From Albula goreensis (Eukaryota > Chordata > Actinopteri > Albuliformes > Albulidae), in contig CM040746.1 of assembly GCA_022829145.1 (NCBI GenBank), positions 4,310,731-4,374,730 of the forward strand: a stretch of 64,000 nucleotides of DNA, read 5' to 3'. The translations under genes were made by a program, and so were the position numbers. Under the pieces are notes generated by a model that saw only the letters and a program-made list of their open reading frames with translations, made no database searches and was not told the origin of the DNA. Shown here one piece after another: positions 14,001 to 27,736 of the stretch (its first letter is position 1; the number at the start of each line of letters is the position of its first letter).

Positions 14001-14880
14001 AGCTTCATATTTTACAAAAACAATTCGGGTAAAGTGCCATCATCAAGGGTACAATGGTAGTGCCACACCTGGGATTCAAACATGCAATTTCTAAGTCCCA
14101 GACTCTTTCCTGAACCATTACGGCAAACTGCCCCCTTGGCTGACTGTTGAAGTTGCTTGGTTCTTCACAGGTTGAGGTCTTTTTTTTTAAACTTTCTTTT
14201 TATTGTTTTGTACTCACAAAAAAACAAATATATATAACAACACAAAATAACAGACAGGGTCATCATGATCCATAACTTCAGTACCAAGGGGATGTTTGTT
14301 TCGTTCCCATCACCCATAATCCACCCTGCCCATCTTAGATCATGCAGGATTACATAACAAACATACAGGCTGAGGTCTTTTGATGCCATACCCCCATTAC
14401 CCACCTGGTAAATGAACCCGCTCATACGAGGACTGGCTGAGAGCATGAGGAGCACGCTGGGAAACAGCAGCAAGTACCGCTCCTCTTTATCCTGCATGAC
14501 ACACACACGCACGCAAACACACATACACACACACACACACACAAACGCGCGCACGCACACACACACACACATGCGCACACACACCCGCACGCACAGGCAA
14601 ATACACACACGCGCACACACACACACACATGCGCACACACACACGCACAGGCAAACACACGCACACATACACACACAGAGTTAATCAGGGATATTTTTAG
14701 ACAACCATGTGAAATAACATTGTTAGCCAAAGACATAAGTGCAGTGAAACATATTCAGCCATGGGCAGGTGACACATTGACATTGTTAGCAAAGACATAA
14801 GTGCAGTGAAACATATTCAGCCATGGGCACGTGACACATTGACACAGTCTCTCGCGCACACACATGCACACGCACACGTG

Positions 14881-14911
<31 letters not shown>

Positions 14912-17900
14912 GGACAGTGTATAACGCACATACATACACACAAACACAGGAAAGAGACCACCACTGTAACCGCACTGTTATCATGGGAAAAAAAAATGTT
15001 GGTTGCCAATTCACGTTATGATGATTTATTTAAAATTGCATACCTTCATTTCAACCATACCAAGTGAAAATTATTCAGCTAAGCCGTGAAGGGAAAGAAG
15101 AACAGAGGGAATACGTCTGAACGGGAGGTTGAGATCGAGCCTGACCGTCATACAGACAGAACAAAGTCAACGAGACAGGTTTTCTCCATCCCACGGTAGT
15201 CCTGGCAGCTTCTACACTGTCCTTAAATCTCTCCTTAAAACTCCTCGTAGAGAAAAGACAAAAAGTGATGCTAGATTTGGGCAAATGTTCAATTCATTTA
15301 GAAGGTGGTTTGTTTTTTTGGCCAATTACAAATAACACTTCCAGTGAGAATAGTATCATGATAAATTCTGGTGAGGAGGAAGATAAAAATTCTTCAAAGT
15401 AAAGAAACTTTTTTTCCTTCCATCCAAAGTGGTTCTAAAATGGAGGTTGCTAGTTCGCTATTTGGTTGGGCCTGAGGTCTACATGCTGGGTCTCCCACGT
15501 GACAAACACAAAGAAAAGTGCTGCCTGACCTGTCCCCTTCCTGTCTGTCAAACAAAGAAAGGAGGTGAGCTATTGTGATGAGCACAGCAGAGTGACCACA
15601 TGGTTGAGAAATGAGTTTGTGTCCCTACCACCTCCACAAAACCCTCATAGCAAAACCTTCCCCACAAACCCACAAACAACATCAGAACACAGCAACAACA
15701 ACGCCGGGGCTCACACCCAAGCCAAAGTCCATATACATCTCTGAAGTGCGAAACAAATCAAAACTCCTACGCACTATACACAATCTCCAACCTCCCAAAT
15801 CAAACAAAACAACACAGAACCAGACCCTCAAACAACCCACACACACACAAACCCCATAACCCCCTAGATAAACTTCAAAACACCTCTTCACACCCTACAG
15901 CCCAAACCCCCACGGTTCTCACCTCACTGGAAGCGCTCTGCATGTGCACCTGGGACATGAAGATCACATGACCCAGAGACTTAATACTGTCCCCCTCCCA
16001 GCCCCTCACGGGCTCGGAGACCAGCTGCAGCTCCAGGTTCTTACGCTTCCGCACTTCCTGACACTGCGCCTGAGAGGAGTGGGGGGGGTAGGAGGAGGAG
16101 GAGGAGGAGAGGAGGGGGGAAGAGAGGAAAATGATAGTCATCATACACCATTCACTTCTGACTGTTCTTTACATGTTTGTCTGTCAGAGGTTTTACTGTC
16201 CCCCCAGTACAGAGACATTCCAAAGACAAAACTGAGTATGTCATACACTACTGGCCGGAAGTTTGGGCCCACCCTCGGATTTTTAAAAAATAACTTCTTT
16301 TTCAATTCAATTTTATGACAAGAAAATATTAGAAACACTTACAAAACAATATTCCAACTACTACAAACAATGTCCAACATTAACATTGAGTATATCATAT
16401 GTACTCCTACTACTACATATCCTACATTAACACTGAGTATATCATATACCCCTAATACAACATATTCAACATTAATACGGCTCGCATCATCTATCCCCAA
16501 TACAATACATTCAACAGTATAGAGGCACTCAGAAAGGTTGTATATCAAATGGGACAAGTGCATTCTGAGCATGGGGCTGGTTTGGTACCGGTACACCTGG
16601 TACTGAGACACCCAAAAAGCCTAAACATAAGGGACCTTCTCCTGCGCGATTAGCACACCTGTACATATGCTTAAAGTAAGGCGGCTCAGGTTTGGCACCT
16701 TCGCTCGCGGTTAAAACAGCAGTTCCACAACTAATAGAGTTACCGGCCCAATTCCAGACCCGTTATACTATGTCTGTTCAGTGATCAGGACAAAACAAAC
16801 AGGACATGCTATGGCTGTCTGGGGAGATGAGAGACTTATTAAACCGAGGACACCACACACACCACACTACGACTCCAACAGAAGTACAAACCCAGAAACA
16901 CAGACCAACACAGTCACCCTCTTCATGCCTAAATGTGTAAATATGCTTTCAGTCAGACCAGGTCAGGTTGACGTTGATGATGTCACTGACCATGATGGTT
17001 CAGTAGCAGTGATAGTCTGTCACAACCACTCAAAACAGTATATTACACCTTATGGCCAATGTCATTACTCTGATGGTATTACTTATCACTTCCAATCAAT
17101 GATCTTGAATATTCACTGCATACAGCACTACAGTGCTGTGACCTTGGTTATAAGCTGTCATGACTGGTTACCCTGATGTTATGTATGAGATATGAATTAT
17201 TAAAGTGTGATGTAGGCTTTATGGCGTGTTCATGGAAAGTGTTAACAGTGTTTGGGGTCTACAGCTTTCCATTACAATAGTAAATACAACACTCCAAAAA
17301 AGAAGTTTAGAAGAAGTTTTAGAAAAATGCAGTGTGTCATTTGTCCCTTTTCAGAGGTTGACTTGAGAAACAGAAAAAAAAAACGGCTGGGGAGTTCCCG
17401 TGTCACCGTTTTGCCCACCTCTTTGAAGTTGTCTCGTGAAAAAAAAAGGAAAGAAAGAAGCAGAAAAAGAAACAGAAAGGGAAGACCGTCGCCACAAGGT
17501 CCCACCTCCGCCCCAGACGGCGAGAGCGAATCATCATATGCAAATGGTTGACTGTGGGGGCGGGACCTTTGGGATGGGCGAGGCCGAGAGCAGGGCGGGC
17601 AGGGCGGGCAGGGCGAGCAGGAGTCAGCAGCAGGAAGACTGAGTCACAGGTCACCGCCTCTCCTTCTCTCTGCTTCTCCCTCCCTCTGTCCCCGATCGGC
17701 CTGCTGCTTTGTGGAAAGTGGTTTTATGGCACCGTGGTGCCACTGCCTCGGCGTCTGTTAGCGTGCGTTTGGTCTCTAGCTGAGGATAGCTATTTCAGTT
17801 CACACCCACCAACCATATCGCTGTCTGCTACTATACACAGTGCCATTCAAATATATATCTATAAATATACATTTTGAGAATTTTTTCTGACACTGACTAA

Positions 17901-20900
17901 TTAATAACTTGCACTTACTGGCCATTTTGACAGGAAATTAAATGAACAAAAGCCTGGTCTCAGAATAAAATATGTCATACACCATGAAAAAAAAAATATG
18001 TCAACTGAATCTACACATAAATGTATTTTTAGAAAGGGGAAATTTCACAAAATTAAAAATGCATCGATAATATCACAAACTAGAGAACCGCAATATATAA
18101 ATGATAATGTTAACTTTTCCCCTCACTAAAAAACCAAGATTATCAGTCTGGTGCCAGACATTCATACTCACTGCTCACTAATCCCAACCACTTCTTCAAC
18201 ACTCACACACCTACGCATACTGTGATTCCGATCATTTTCTCTCCGACCAACATAAGAGAGACAATAATACTGTTTCAATTATATATTCCCCATTCATTTT
18301 TATGATTTTTCCAAAACTAAAAAGTGATGGGTATGAAAAGTACTGAAACACATGAGTGTAGACAGGTTGCAGATGACAGAAAATATAACTCACGCAATAA
18401 AAACAAAGTGTCACCCTCTCTCACAGTTGGAATATGGTCCATAGGTTGGAATACAGTTTTTGAGTGAGCCGTCTACAGGGAGCCGACCATTGCCACACGA
18501 CGCCATGGCAATGAGGCGGTGAACCATGGAGAAGGTGGCGGGACTTACCGAAAGGTTGTTAAAGGCTGCTGCGGCTTTCAGAATATCGCTGTAGTCTGGG
18601 TGAGCTTCCTGGAGGAAGAGGAGGAGGAGAAGGAGGAGGAAGAGACATCCAGTCATTCTTATTATCTGTTCATTTGTATATAAATTTATTATGTACTTCT
18701 TATTCGGGGCTGGGATACTTAAATGTGGCCATTGATATAGGACAATGGGGACAGTTGGACCCTTTGCTTTTTCTTCAGATAACATTAAACCTTGTAAGTT
18801 TTTCTCACTGTAATCTAGTATTCATTTGCTGAATACCAGTTGCCTTTCTGAAGTTTTAATGTGAAGCACACAGTATCGCTCAGATGAAAAGCAGTCAAAT
18901 GTTACGGTTGACCCCAAAGTACTACATGCCACTATTGGTCTTTCTTTCCTGCTCTGGAGTGAATAGAGAGCAGAGTCCAGGGCTAGATGTGCTCAAACAC
19001 GCCTCCTGCCTTTAACAACATATACAATTTCATCAAAACAGACCTTAAATTAAAACTAATTCAATCACCGATTGTCAAATACTTCATTGGAGTACACACA
19101 TCCTTTGGAATGTGTTCTTTTCATTTTAAAATATAACAGTACATGTTACAGTACATGACAGATTATTATTATTATTATTGAATCGCATACACCATTACAA
19201 ACAGTTGGTGCATTTCAGCTGACCCACGACAAGATCATTCCCAGGTTAAAGGGGAAGAATGGACAGCAGGAGCGCTCCTGGCCTCCAGGGCCAGCCCTGG
19301 GTGGCCATGCAAGCGGGTAAAGGCACAAAGGAGGACATATGCTTGGCTGCAGTTTTAAAACTGGACAGCAGAGGGCAGCAGAGAGGCGAGTCCGGGGACA
19401 GACTACAGTGGGGCTTGTTTCAGGGGTGAGGAAAATCTTACAGAAGTCACTGGTCGAGATTCTTTGGCTCTGATAGTGTGTGTTCTTGGCCCAGAAGCCC
19501 TGCAGTCTGACTGGTGCCAGCAAGTGGATTTGGTCGTCTTATTACTTCATGCACCCCTAAGACTCTTGGTTCATCAGAGGTAGCAAGTGACCACTGGTTT
19601 ATTAGGAGGGGGTATTCCCCACAGAGTTTTATCACCGCTCAGGTCCTCAGCTTGGGATAGGTGCAAAACCAAGGAGCAAATGAGACCAGACTAGGGCTGG
19701 GTATTTCCAACACCCTCATGAACAATATTATCTCATCATGTGAGTTACCGTAAGACATTACTGGAGATCAATGAGCTCTAAGATTCTCAGTGCAGGGTGA
19801 TCTTATACTGCAATGAGTTGATATTACATCATGTGAAAAAGGGTTTTACCTTCCATTGACACTTACAAAAAGTACAATCATTTGCCATACAACTAGTAAA
19901 AAAGTGACAGTTTAATTTACAAAAAATGTATTTTTAAATGTTGGAAACTTTCAGGTTTCACAAGGTCATATTCACAAAACCACAACCAAAAACATAACAA
20001 TATCACATAACTACAACAGAAGTTTGAGACAAATTTCGGGTTTTAAAACTGAAAACTTCAATTTGGTTCTTATTTCTCTTCCCCGTTGCTGTAGGGTGAA
20101 AGTGACGGGGTCTGACAGTGCTGATCTGAGTCGGTGTTTTCCCTGAACCTGCTGGGTGACAGAGTGCTGTTCTGAGCAGGTGGCACAGTTCTGAGCAGGG
20201 AGCACAGTTCTGAGCAGGGAGCAGTGCTGTTCTGAGCAGGTAGCACAGTTCTGAGCAGGAAGCAGTACTGTTCTGAGCAGGTAGCACAGTTCTGAGCAGG
20301 GAGCAGTGCTGTTCTGAGCAGGTAGCACAGTTCTGAGTAGGTAACCCTGTTCTGAGCAGGGAGCAGTGCTCTTCTGAGCAGGTAGCACAGTTCTGAGCAG
20401 GGAGCAGTGCTGTTCTGAGCAGGTAGCACAGTTCTGAGCAGGTAGCAGTAGGTAACAATGTTCTGAGCAGGTAGCACAGTCCTGAGCAGGGAGCAGTGCT
20501 GTTCTGAGCAGGTAGCACAGTTCTGAGTAGGTAACCCTGTCCTGAGTAGGTAACCCTGTTCTGAGCAGGGAGCAGTGCTGTTCTGAGTAGGTAGCATAGT
20601 TCTGAGTAGGTAACCCTGTCCTGAGTAGGTAACCATGTTCTGAGCAGGTAGCACAGTTCTGAGCAGGGAGCAGTGCTGTTCTGAGCAGGTAGCACAGTCG
20701 TGAGCGGGGCCTACCTCCACGTGCCTCTCCAGCTCCTGCAGCAGAGCGGGGTATTTGTCCAGCCTGAGGAAGGGCTTGCTGAGGCTGCTGGTGAGGGTCA
20801 GGATCCCGGGGCTGCTGGCCCCCTGGCTCTCCATGAACTTATCCAACTCCTCACTGGAACACAGCAGAAAGTGTGACACACAGGCATATACACACATAAA

Positions 20901-23379
20901 CACAGACACACACACATACGTGCACTCATACACGCACACAGAAACTAACACACACATGCATATATACAAACATAAACACATAAACACACACGAACATGAT
21001 CACACACATGCATGTATAGAAACATAAACACACATACACACACACAAACATGATCGCACACACGCATACAAATATTAACACACATACGCACACACAAACC
21101 CAATCACACACACACGCACACACACATGCACACAATTAAAAATGTTTTATTCCTTTACTTTGAGATCTAGTCTAGACCACAAAAATAGTCTGGGTTAGGT
21201 TACAGGTTGAGCTATGATCAACATTACCACAGTGAAGCAACTTTCTGACATCAGCAGCTGAAAGTGAAGTTCTGCTGCTATGCATTTCTGCATTTTGATG
21301 TGTAATTCTATTTTTAATTCGCTTGTTCGCTGTGCCAGCGAGCCTACCCGTGGTATTAAATTCAAATGAGCTCGCTTTTGAAAAAGGAAAGCATCTCTTT
21401 GAAGAGCCTCTCTCTGCGTCAACCACAGGTATAGATATCCTGTTAGACTGGGAGCAACTTCCTGTTTCAGTCCCCACAGCTTACCTTTCTCTTTCATTGC
21501 ATGAACATGCAGCACCAGCAGACAAAAAACAAAGCAAAAGCCTCCAGTATCAAGCAGAACCTTAAATAGTCAAAACCTGCTTGTAAAGTAACATGTTTCA
21601 GTACAAATTTTTCCATTAAATATGCAGTTTTTACTGTTGTGTATCTCATCATCTCTGTCAGTGTGTGGTGAGAGCTCTGCCACAAAATGGCTGCCATTCA
21701 CCAAGCAGGTGGATGCTAAACAGGGGTGGGGACTGAAAAGAATTTTCCTCCTTCGCTCCAAACTCCTTTAAGATCATGACATGAATTTGGTTTGTACTTG
21801 AATCATACACGTGAACAGTGTGCACTGAAAGTCAAGTCTGAGTCAAAATCAATCCATTTTTAGAATTATAACATTTATGCCAACATTTGTTTGCTGGTGT
21901 CACTCCAGCACCATTTTAAAATCCCAACTTTGATTGTGAGAAATATAGTTGTGTAATGATTTTGTTATGAGACACATTGGTAAACAGTCATCATGCAGTT
22001 TGTCTCAGCTTGACCTCACTTCCTACAGTAAGCCTGCCACCTAGTGGCTCTTTGGGGTAAGTGGTAGATGCGTCTTGAAAGCAACACCTGGGGCCACCAA
22101 CTCCAGCTATTCATTCAGAGCTAAGAAATCAGGTGAGATGAATTAACCATCACCTGTGTCAAATGGTCAAGTCAGGTTCAATTAAGCGCTGAGTAACACC
22201 TAAAATCAGCACAGCCTGTAGTTCACCAAGACCTGGGCTGACACACATGCACACACACTCACATGCACGCACACACACACGCACGCACACACAGACACAC
22301 AAAAACATGCTCACAAACATGCGCACACACACACACACACACACACATACACACACATGCGGACAAAGACATGCACAAATGCAAACTCATGCGTGCGCAC
22401 ACACATACACACACACAAACACAAACACACTCACCCGTGTTCAGTCAGCACACACACGGCAGTGGGATGGCTGGAGCAGTAAGACAGGTACAGCATACGG
22501 ATCTGACAGAACAAGTTCAGATAGCAGCCTCCAATACGCTGCTGTCCCTCCGGCACCCTGCATACAGGGGGAAAAGGGAGGGAGGGAGAGAGAGAGACAG
22601 AGGGAGGGGGAGAGGAGAGAGAGGGAGAGAAGGAGAAAGACAGAGGGAGGGAAATTATCAGTGAGAGACTGTTTGAAGCTGGCACAGAAGTAGCCCTACC
22701 CATACCTAACAGCAGTTCTGCTTTTCAAAACAACTACCTTTGTAGCATCTCAAATGCCCTCTGCAACCCAAACCAATACCCTGTTACATCTTAATTCAAG
22801 AAAATTACAGGATTCATAAGGCTAGCTATGAAGGGCTCTGTGTTTGTAAATGGCATTGCCACACAATATGATTATTCAAACATCACACAAGCAGAAAACA
22901 CAGAGGAAAACCAGCATCCAACCTGGGCACTGACTTCACCGTTCGGTATCAGACACTAAGACTCTGAGATCCACTTCGTATTCAACCCAGAAGAAAGCTA
23001 CTGGTTCATCTTTAGCAGATAGCTTCTTGTGGAAAAGAACACCTGTGACATATATCACATTTGTTTGGTATCCTTTACAGAACACAATGGATGGAGTTTA
23101 CTCAGAGCGACTCTGTCTGTTCACAAATGGGGGGCAATGAATGACAAGAAAAGACAATGAACTCAAGATGACAAGAATGAGGAAGGGGAGAGAATAATGA
23201 TGCTGATGATAGTATGAGAGAAAGAAACAGAAAGAAACAGAAAAATAGAGAAATATTCTTTAAAAAATATAAACACTGTTTTCCCTCACTTTAAACAATG
23301 GAGTGATATGGAAAAAGAATATGGAAAGAGGGCAAACTCTGTCAATAAAGAAAATTGAATTGAATTGACAGAGACTGAA

Positions 23380-23411
<32 letters not shown>

Positions 23412-26400
23412 CCCCAATGGAACAGAGAAGCTGTTGTGTAATTCAGCGTTTTGTTTGGCATCGTACACAGAAACCTGACAGTGTCTGTTTTCCAACAGGG
23501 GGAGCTGCAGGAGAGGAAAAACAGTGAACTGAAGGTTCTGACTCTCTCAAAGTACCAGGTTATTCAAACCTGAGGCAGCCCAGATATTCACCCTTTGTAC
23601 TGATGCAACCTGACAGCCCCTGATACCAGGGAAGCTTCAAGCCCACACAAAGTGAAGCACACTTTAAAAAAATAACTCCTATTGGAAAGTGTCCCAAAGC
23701 TTACCACTCTTACCCATTGCAGTTTGCAGTCAGTCGGCAGTTCTGTACACATTATTTATTTGTCAGTTTTAAACAATAATGTAGGAAAAATATTTAACAG
23801 AAAATTACACTACAGCCCCCAATATTAAGTATAAAATCAGGAGATTCCAAAACATATGTTCAAAAATTTCCAGGGAAATGGTATCCAGGGAAAATGGGAC
23901 TCATTACAACTATGCAAGACCTGGTAGTCCACCCAAACTGTCACCATCAGCTAGATAGCACCTCAATCTTTCATCCTTCATCAAGCTCCACGCATGCCTA
24001 AGATCAGAACAAACCCGTGGATGTTTCTGTTGGTCCGTCCGCAGGAGCGGACAACTCAACACAGGGTGTGCAGCTGTCAAAAAGTCCCAAATGAGAGAAG
24101 GAAATAGACAAAATATATTTTTGGAGGGAACAGAAGATGGCGTGTACACTTCAGCTCCACATAATTAACTGTGTTTGGGACGATTTAGAATGTGAGAAGC
24201 GGAAAATTCAACCAACCTCAAGACTGAAATTGGGAGGTGTTTACAAGAAGCATGGGACAATATGAAGGCAAGTCTCTTGAGAATGGAAGCTGTGATAAAG
24301 GCAATGGGTGGACACATGAAATACTGGTAAAAGGTGATGCTATATTTAGTTGTGGGGGCTTTTGTGTAATTTTGTGTTTAATATGTGTTTCCAGCATTTT
24401 GTTCCAGCACTGAAAAATGAGTAACATGCACTTAAAAGCTCTTTCAACTGTAAATTAAATAAACCCTGAGTTTAGCACAGTACTATAAAACCACCATCTT
24501 GTGCCTTTATAGTTTTCCCTTCTATATTATATGCAGACTATTACATGGCATTTAGCAGAGCAATTTAAGCAGCTTACTTTATTTAAATATAGTCTACTTA
24601 TAAAACTGGATATTTACAGAAACAATTCATGTTCATTATCTTGCTCAAGGGCACAATGGCTATACCCCAACTGGGAATTAAACCTGCAACCTTGATATTA
24701 TAAGAAACCTACTTTAACTGAACAATAAAACAATTGTACAAATGTGCATTGGGAAAAGAGGAAATGAAACGAAATTAAATATACAGAGATATTTTAGAAT
24801 AAAAGAGGTATCGTCCTTACTTTGCGCATTCTTCTAAAGCCACACAGAGACCTTGCTGAAATGTCAGGATATCCTCCAAGTTTCCCATCAGCCCCAGACT
24901 GTCTGTGGTGCTTAACCTGTTCAATTAAACTGAATTAATACACATTATTTCACCAGGAAAGGACTGGTGTTCTTGGTACTGAGCACTGTTTGATGTTTGT
25001 AAGAGCACCCATGTGTTACAGACAGAGTAACATGTGATTATAAAAGAGTTAAAGGTACATTCAACACATTTTTTTTTCACACAGACAGTTGTCAAGGTTT
25101 GGAACAGCTTGCCAGTAGTGGATGTGACAATGACTTTATCTCACAATTAAATTTTCAATGTAAGATTCATGTTATAATTCAGACATGAGTTGATTTGATT
25201 CTAAAAAAGGGGGATGACAACAAAGTATGATCAAAAACCAACACTGTGTCCCTCCAGGACTTAAGCAGCGTAACTCTGCACTAAACTGGATTTAAAGGAT
25301 GAGCATAGATAGCCTAGCCTAGATAGCTCTTAGGTTCCTATGCACTCCAAAATAGCACCACGTCATTCAAAACTATCGTGAAAAATGTAAAGGTTATTTG
25401 AGCGATATCTGTTGGCGGAGCCATAGCCTGGAGGCGGTCACAGAGAGCTGGATAGCCTTTCTGCCAGACACTCGATAGCCAAATGGGATCATTCATCAGA
25501 TGTTTTGAAATGACTGCGCTCGGGGCGCTAACTTATTGATGAACATTTGTGAAAGCCTGTGATGTCACCGCTCCCCTGGGAGCTGGGTTTTACTGGGTCA
25601 CATGGTTGTGTTTATTCAGGTGGCCCCCGTGAGGGCTGCCCCCTTCCCCCTCCACCTCCCCCTCCCTTCCCCTCCACTCCCCTCCCCCAGCTTCACCTGT
25701 CGCTGGCCTGCAGGGGCCGCAGGTAACAGCTGAGCAGAGTCTGCAGCTCCTTCACAAACTCCCGCTCATAGTCCAGGATGTCCTGAACCACCTGGGACAA
25801 GAAAAACTCCATGTTAAACAGAGAATGGAACGGGGAAAATTCTGCGCTAAGCGCTTAACAGAAAGGGAAAAAACTCCATATCCCCCAGAAATCCATGTAA
25901 GCTATGCATAATTATCATAGAAAGATAGAGTGTGTTAAGTACATTAACACACAGTTAGAGATGGGGAAACTTCACATCACAAAACTACACACAAAGAGAT
26001 AAGGACTAGCCCACATGACATGGAGATCAGATTGAAAACCAGTCAAGTCAATGTAAAATTATTGTCCAGAAAAAGGGGAAATTTTATACATAACAGATAA
26101 TAGAACAATGAAACTGCAACATTAAATGCAATGAATTGTGGGAAATTGTTAATGTGATGCTGATCTCAGTGAAAACAATGGGAGTTGAATTACTTATTTA
26201 AATCAAGATACTTAGCTCTGTATTGTTTTTACACAGTGTTTCGAGTTGAATTGATTACACCCATCAAGAAACGCAATAATTTACAATGTTTTTCTCTCCT
26301 TCCCACTTACACAGTCCAATGGCGAATTAAGACTAGGCTAACTGGGCACCAGCATGTTGTCTAAATCAGATCGTGTTTAAGTGATTGTAATTCATTTCAT

Positions 26401-27698
26401 ATCCCAGAATGCAACAGGCTGCTGATGCCTGAGGACTGACAGCACTGACTCTAGTGATGGAAGTACAGTCAGACTGCTTGCATTCTGCAGTGCACAGCAT
26501 GCAAAGCACAGAGCCCACAGAGAGATTTTAATGACAGCATATTAAATCCAGACAGACGTAGGGAGCTCTGTAAAGAGAGACCAGCCATTTTGACGATGCT
26601 GGCTGGAGAATCACTTTGGATCGTAGGAAACACCACAGGAAAAACCATTTCTGAATGGGAAATAACAGGATCACTCCTTTCCGCCTAACCGAAAGTGGAA
26701 CGCAATCAAAAGAAAGGCTGAAACGCTGTTTGGTAGGGAATTAAAATAAACATATAAATTACACAGCTGGTAATCGTTACAGGCTCTCAGAAGACTGGTT
26801 AAGCTAACATCTGTTTCTGTAAATGCATTTTCAGAGATATCTATTAAAGAAATCACTTCTCCCTCTCTTCATGTATATTACGCTGTACACACACATATAA
26901 AACCCATGTTCACCTGGATACAGATCAGGTGGCTAAATGGCCAGTCAGGACTTTTCCAGTTTTTGAAAAACTCTTTCGTTGCCTCAGAAGTATGTTTGGG
27001 ATCATGGTCTTGCTGAAGGATGAAACACTGTCCAATGAGGTTGCAGGAATTTGATGTAACTTGAGCAGATATTTCTGTGTACCTCAGAATTCATATTGCT
27101 GCTGCTTTCAGCAGTCACAACATCGACAAAGTGAGCCAGTACCAATGGCAACCATACATGCCCAAACCTTAACACCCCCGCCACCATGTTTCACGGATAA
27201 GGTGGCATGCCTTTGATCTTGGGCCTACACACTCAATAGAAGGGAACGTTGGTGTCAGCCATCCACAAAACTCAGCAGGCTCATAATATATACATACACA
27301 AGGTGTGGCTATTAAATAACTAGACTAATGCTCAAGAAAAACACATCTACTTCATGCGATGCGTAACGGCGAACTGAAGACGCGAGTGGATGCGTGTATG
27401 TACATGTGCGTGTCTCTGTTTGGTTTAAAGAAGTACTTAATAAACGTAATCTATAAGGTCATCTGTGCTTTGAAAACATTTAATGTGTAGTGCTCAAAGA
27501 CTCAAGACGGGAAGAAAGGAAAAGGACATTTTGTCCGGTGCTGACAGAAGGTTGAATTCATCACGCTGGGATAAGATGCTGTGAGAGGTCACACCCTGTT
27601 TGGGGGATGATGGCACTCACCACACTGTAGTAGTTCTTCGTAAGCTGTGGCACCTCAAAGCCCTTCAGGCCTCTAGGAGACATGGGTTTCTCTGGAGA

Positions 27699-27736
<38 letters not shown>

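Larger units (their letters stand above)
12978..16069 (-). other. arhgef6: arhgef6 exons 12-15: end of DH and PH domain
   Basis: Exons 16069-15923, 14491-14405, 13702-13621 and 13093-12978 cover about residues 420-563. They contain [20 protein letters not shown], the PH core strands [19 protein letters not shown] and PRMSGFIYQ, the FEIT strand, and the C-terminal helix [12 protein letters not shown] with the invariant PH tryptophan (about residue 544). The PH domain supports membrane and phosphoinositide binding next to the DH domain. The exon 13 and 15 acceptors border CA/TG-rich stretches; the exon 14 acceptor and exon 15 donor lie next to minisatellites. Confidence 0.92.
18549..27691 (-). 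other. arhgef6: arhgef6 exons 6-11: DH (RhoGEF) catalytic domain
   Basis: Exons 27691-27621, 25791-25697, 24916-24821, 22557-22435, 20853-20715 and 18608-18549 together encode about residues 240-420, the Dbl-homology domain. Visible landmarks are [18 protein letters not shown] (start of helix 1), the stretch GGCYLNLF to [29 protein letters not shown], and [17 protein letters not shown], the conserved helix that contacts the GTPase. The final exon has [18 protein letters not shown]. No catalytic exon is missing. Confidence 0.92.

Noticed and set aside
14165-14736. Cys/Val-rich and His/Thr-rich open frames
   Set aside because: CA/TG microsatellite translations overlapping exon 13; no protein-like composition.
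16781-17176. Plus-strand 131-codon open frame
   Set aside because: No motif or homology I recognise, no splice context; treated as intronic chance ORF.
20003-20987. Minus-strand open frames of 230-305 codons with repeats of the type [11 protein letters not shown]
   Set aside because: Produced by the minisatellite next to exon 10; only the part at 20853-20715 is real coding sequence.
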